DNA from: Bacillota bacterium
GTDB lineage: Bacteria > Bacillota > Clostridia > Clostridiales > Clostridiaceae
Length of the DNA stretch: 8,139 bases
Assembly (NCBI GenBank): GCA_023399035.1
Contig: JAEWQX010000082.1
Location: 1 to 8,139 of the forward strand
Direction: 5' to 3'
Under the pieces are notes generated by a model, which worked only from the letters and a program-made list of their open reading frames with translations, made no database searches and had not been told where the DNA came from. How positions within the stretch are numbered: the first letter of the stretch is position 1; every line of letters begins with the position of its first letter. The position numbers were made by a program, and so were the translations under genes. Shown here in pieces: positions 6,772-8,139 of this stretch.

Positions 6772-7198
6772 GTCTAAACGCCTTTTTCAAAGTTATATTT
6801 TCTCTTGAATAATTAATATTATCTCTTTTTAATCCCTCTTCTACTAACCTATCATATTGAATTATCATTTTGCCATCTTCAAATTGTGCTTGAAGATGTC
6901 TATTTCCTAAAGCGTGTGCTATTACTCCCATTTCAGTCATATTTGAAGGTTTAATGATTAAAACATCTTCACTATTGACTTTCACAACTATAAGTTTTTT
7001 ATCTTTGTTATAAAGAATATCACCGTCTTTTAATTTTTCGCTGTTTTCTAATGTTATTCCATACTCTCTATTATGGTCTGAAGTTACTCTTAGAATTCTT
7101 TTAAGCATATCTTCACTATTTAAATATATTGTCTCAATATGATATCCATTTAAATTATCTATTTGATTAATATTTCCTATTACCTTACTAAAAATCAA
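6746..7198 (-). CDS. ureE: Urease accessory nickel-binding protein UreE
   Basis: A nickel metallochaperone that hands metal to UreG for the urease active site. It has 150 residues: an N-terminal peptide-binding domain (about 1-75) and a C-terminal metal-binding domain. The HALGNRHLQAQ block (95-105) includes the family's key metal-ligand histidine at 101. The C-terminus has no long polyhistidine tail of the Klebsiella kind, but three histidines (143, 148, 150) sit in the last eight residues and may add metal ligands. The start is TTG at 7198, preceded by AAGGAGG at 7208-7214 with 9-base spacing. It follows ureC after 78 bases that contain a strong hairpin. Its last 26 bases overlap the start of ureF. 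Confidence 0.94.
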   Translation of the reverse strand: MIFSKVIGNINQIDNLNGYHIETIYLNSEDMLKRILRVTSDHNREYGITLENSEKLKDGDILYNKDKKLIVVKVNSEDVLIIKPSNMTEMGVIAHALGNRHLQAQFEDGKMIIQYDRLVEEGLKRDNINYSRENITLKKAFRHVEFAHRH

Positions 7199-7207
7199 TT
7201 CTCGTTC

Positions 7208-7214
7208 CCTCCTT
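7208..7214 (-). promoter_or_regulatory. Strong ribosome binding site for the TTG start of ureE
   Basis: AAGGAGG lies 9 bases upstream of the TTG at 7196-7198, near-perfect complementarity to the 16S rRNA tail. It fixes a non-ATG start. It is only 5 bases from the foot of the hairpin at 7220-7257, so folding could affect ribosome access. Confidence 0.8.
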
Positions 7215-7219
7215 CAAAA

Positions 7220-7257
7220 TTTAGAAGTTATATTGCTCATACGATATAACTTCTAAA
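7220..7257 (-). other. Intercistronic RNA hairpin between ureC and ureE
   Basis: Perfect 14-bp arms (7220-7233 and 7244-7257; TTTAGAAGTTATAT and its complement) enclose a 10-base loop. It begins 19 bases after the ureC stop codon and ends 5 bases before the ureE ribosome site. On the transcribed strand it is followed only by ATTTTG, so it is at most a leaky terminator. It could equally be an RNA-processing or 3'-end stabilising element that makes the structural subunits more abundant than the accessory proteins. Confidence 0.7.
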
Positions 7258-7276
7258 GCTGAATTTATTTCAAAAC

Positions 7277-8139
7277 TTAGAATAAGAAGTATCTTTGTGC
7301 TAATGGTAATTCTTTTGCTGGTTCACAAGTTATTAACTCTCCATCTACAGTAACATCATAAGTTTCTGGATCAACTCCAAGTTTTGGAGTTGCATTATTT
7401 AATTTCATATCTTTCTTTGTTAAATTTCTTATTCCACCTACTGGTAATACTAACTTCTGCAATCCTAATTCTTCTTTTATACCATGTTCGTATGCGTATT
7501 TAGAAACAAAAGTTGCAGAAGTTGGATATTTTGCTTTTCCATATGCCCCAAAACAGTCTCTATAAAATTCCGGCTGACATGTTGGAATAGATGCATTTGC
7601 TTCTCCTATTATTGATTTATTTACCATACCGCCTTTAATTACTAGATGTGGTTTTACACCAAAGAATTGTGGATCCCAAAGTACTAAATCTGCCATTTTT
7701 CCTACTTCTACAGAGCCTACATATCTTGATATTCCTTGTGCTAATGCTGGATTTATAGTATATTTGGCAACATATCTTCGTACTCTATTGTTATCATTTT
7801 CTTTAGAGTCGCCTTCCAATATTCCTCTTTGTTTTTTCATCTTACTTGCAGTCTGCCATGTTCTAGTAATAACTTCACCTATTCTTCCCATAGCCATTGA
7901 GTCAGAACTCATAATACTGAATACCCCCATATCTTGTAGTATATCTTCTGCTGCAATTGTTTGATGTCTTATTCTAGAATCTGCAAATGCTATATCTTCT
8001 GGAACTTTAGGGTCTAAGTGATGACATACCATAAGCATATCTAAATGTTCTGCAATTGTATTTACAGTAAAAGGTTTAGTTGGATTAGTTGATGCTGGTA
8101 TTACATTAAGTTTAGAAGCTACTTTTAACAAATCTGGTG
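7277..8139 (-). CDS. ureC: Urease alpha subunit UreC, C-terminal half (5' end beyond window)
   Basis: The catalytic nickel subunit that hydrolyses urea to ammonia and carbamate in the cytoplasm. About 286 residues are visible, lining up with roughly residues 282-567 of the 567-residue Klebsiella aerogenes enzyme; the frame runs off the window edge, so the apparent TTG start at 8131 is internal. Present are the flap MVCHHLDP with Cys319 and catalytic His320, DSRIR with Arg336, and SSDSMAMGR with the nickel ligand Asp360 (Klebsiella numbering). The conserved block VKRYIAKYTINPA appears as VRRYVAKYTINPA, and the protein ends in the standard AQRYFLF. The carbamylated lysine and the other nickel-ligand histidines lie in the missing half. 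It is the most upstream gene seen in the operon; ureA/ureB are expected just outside. No frameshift or odd residue is visible. Confidence 0.97.
   Translation of the reverse strand, partial: PDLLKVASKLNVIPASTNPTKPFTVNTIAEHLDMLMVCHHLDPKVPEDIAFADSRIRHQTIAAEDILQDMGVFSIMSSDSMAMGRIGEVITRTWQTASKMKKQRGILEGDSKENDNNRVRRYVAKYTINPALAQGISRYVGSVEVGKMADLVLWDPQFFGVKPHLVIKGGMVNKSIIGEANASIPTCQPEFYRDCFGAYGKAKYPTSATFVSKYAYEHGIKEELGLQKLVLPVGGIRNLTKKDMKLNNATPKLGVDPETYDVTVDGELITCEPAKELPLAQRYFLF

Noticed and set aside
7764..7964. 66-codon open frame on the + strand
   Set aside because: It is antisense to a highly conserved part of ureC; the hydrophobic translation is a by-product of the opposite strand.
8129..8131. 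TTG as the start of a short ureC
   Set aside because: The frame continues to the window edge with residues matching full-length UreC; the gene is cut by the window, not truncated in the genome as far as can be seen.
1..8139. CRISPR array, insertion sequence, tRNA or rRNA genes
   Set aside because: No regularly spaced direct repeats, transposase motifs, terminal inverted repeats or conserved RNA gene sequences were seen on either strand.

Overview
The DNA is strongly AT-rich. The proteins look like those of a low-GC, anaerobic, Clostridia-type Firmicute: A/T-ending codons, AGGAGG-type ribosome binding sites, frequent TTG/GTG starts, and a PilZ-coupled cellulose-synthase-like enzyme. The only nearby organism I can suggest is a urease-positive member of the Clostridium / Peptostreptococcaceae group, such as Paeniclostridium sordellii. 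That is an inference from gene content, not an identification.

Layout. Bases 1-1733 (+ strand) hold the 3' part of a membrane-bound family 2 glycosyltransferase of the bacterial cellulose synthase (BcsA) type, with a C-terminal PilZ domain. It converges on everything else, which is on the - strand. The 236-base convergent gap (1734-1969) has three inverted repeats in a row, and the last looks like a shared bidirectional terminator. Next is a two-gene unit: a TetR-family regulator (3184-3792) followed by a CPA2-type cation:proton antiporter (1970-3169). It is driven by a promoter at 3835-3863 that is framed by two copies of a 12-bp operator. Together the copies form a perfect 17-bp inverted repeat.

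The remaining half (4037-8139, - strand) is the downstream part of a urease operon. In transcription order it holds ureC (3' half only; the 5' half and presumably ureA/ureB lie beyond the window edge), ureE, ureF, ureG, ureD and ureI. UreC is the catalytic subunit. UreE and UreG handle and deliver nickel with GTP hydrolysis. UreF and UreD form the maturation scaffold. UreI is a six-helix urea channel that feeds substrate to the cytoplasmic enzyme. The operon ends at a strong intrinsic terminator (3993-4014). A 14-bp hairpin lies between ureC and ureE, just before the ureE ribosome binding site, and may set the ratio of structural to accessory protein.

All accessory genes look intact and carry their family motifs, so a working urease is expected if the unseen part is intact. 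I see no mobile element, tRNA, rRNA, CRISPR array or obvious new system. The points most worth a second look are the twin-operator promoter, the histidine-free UreI, the ureC-ureE hairpin and the stacked palindromes in the convergent gap.
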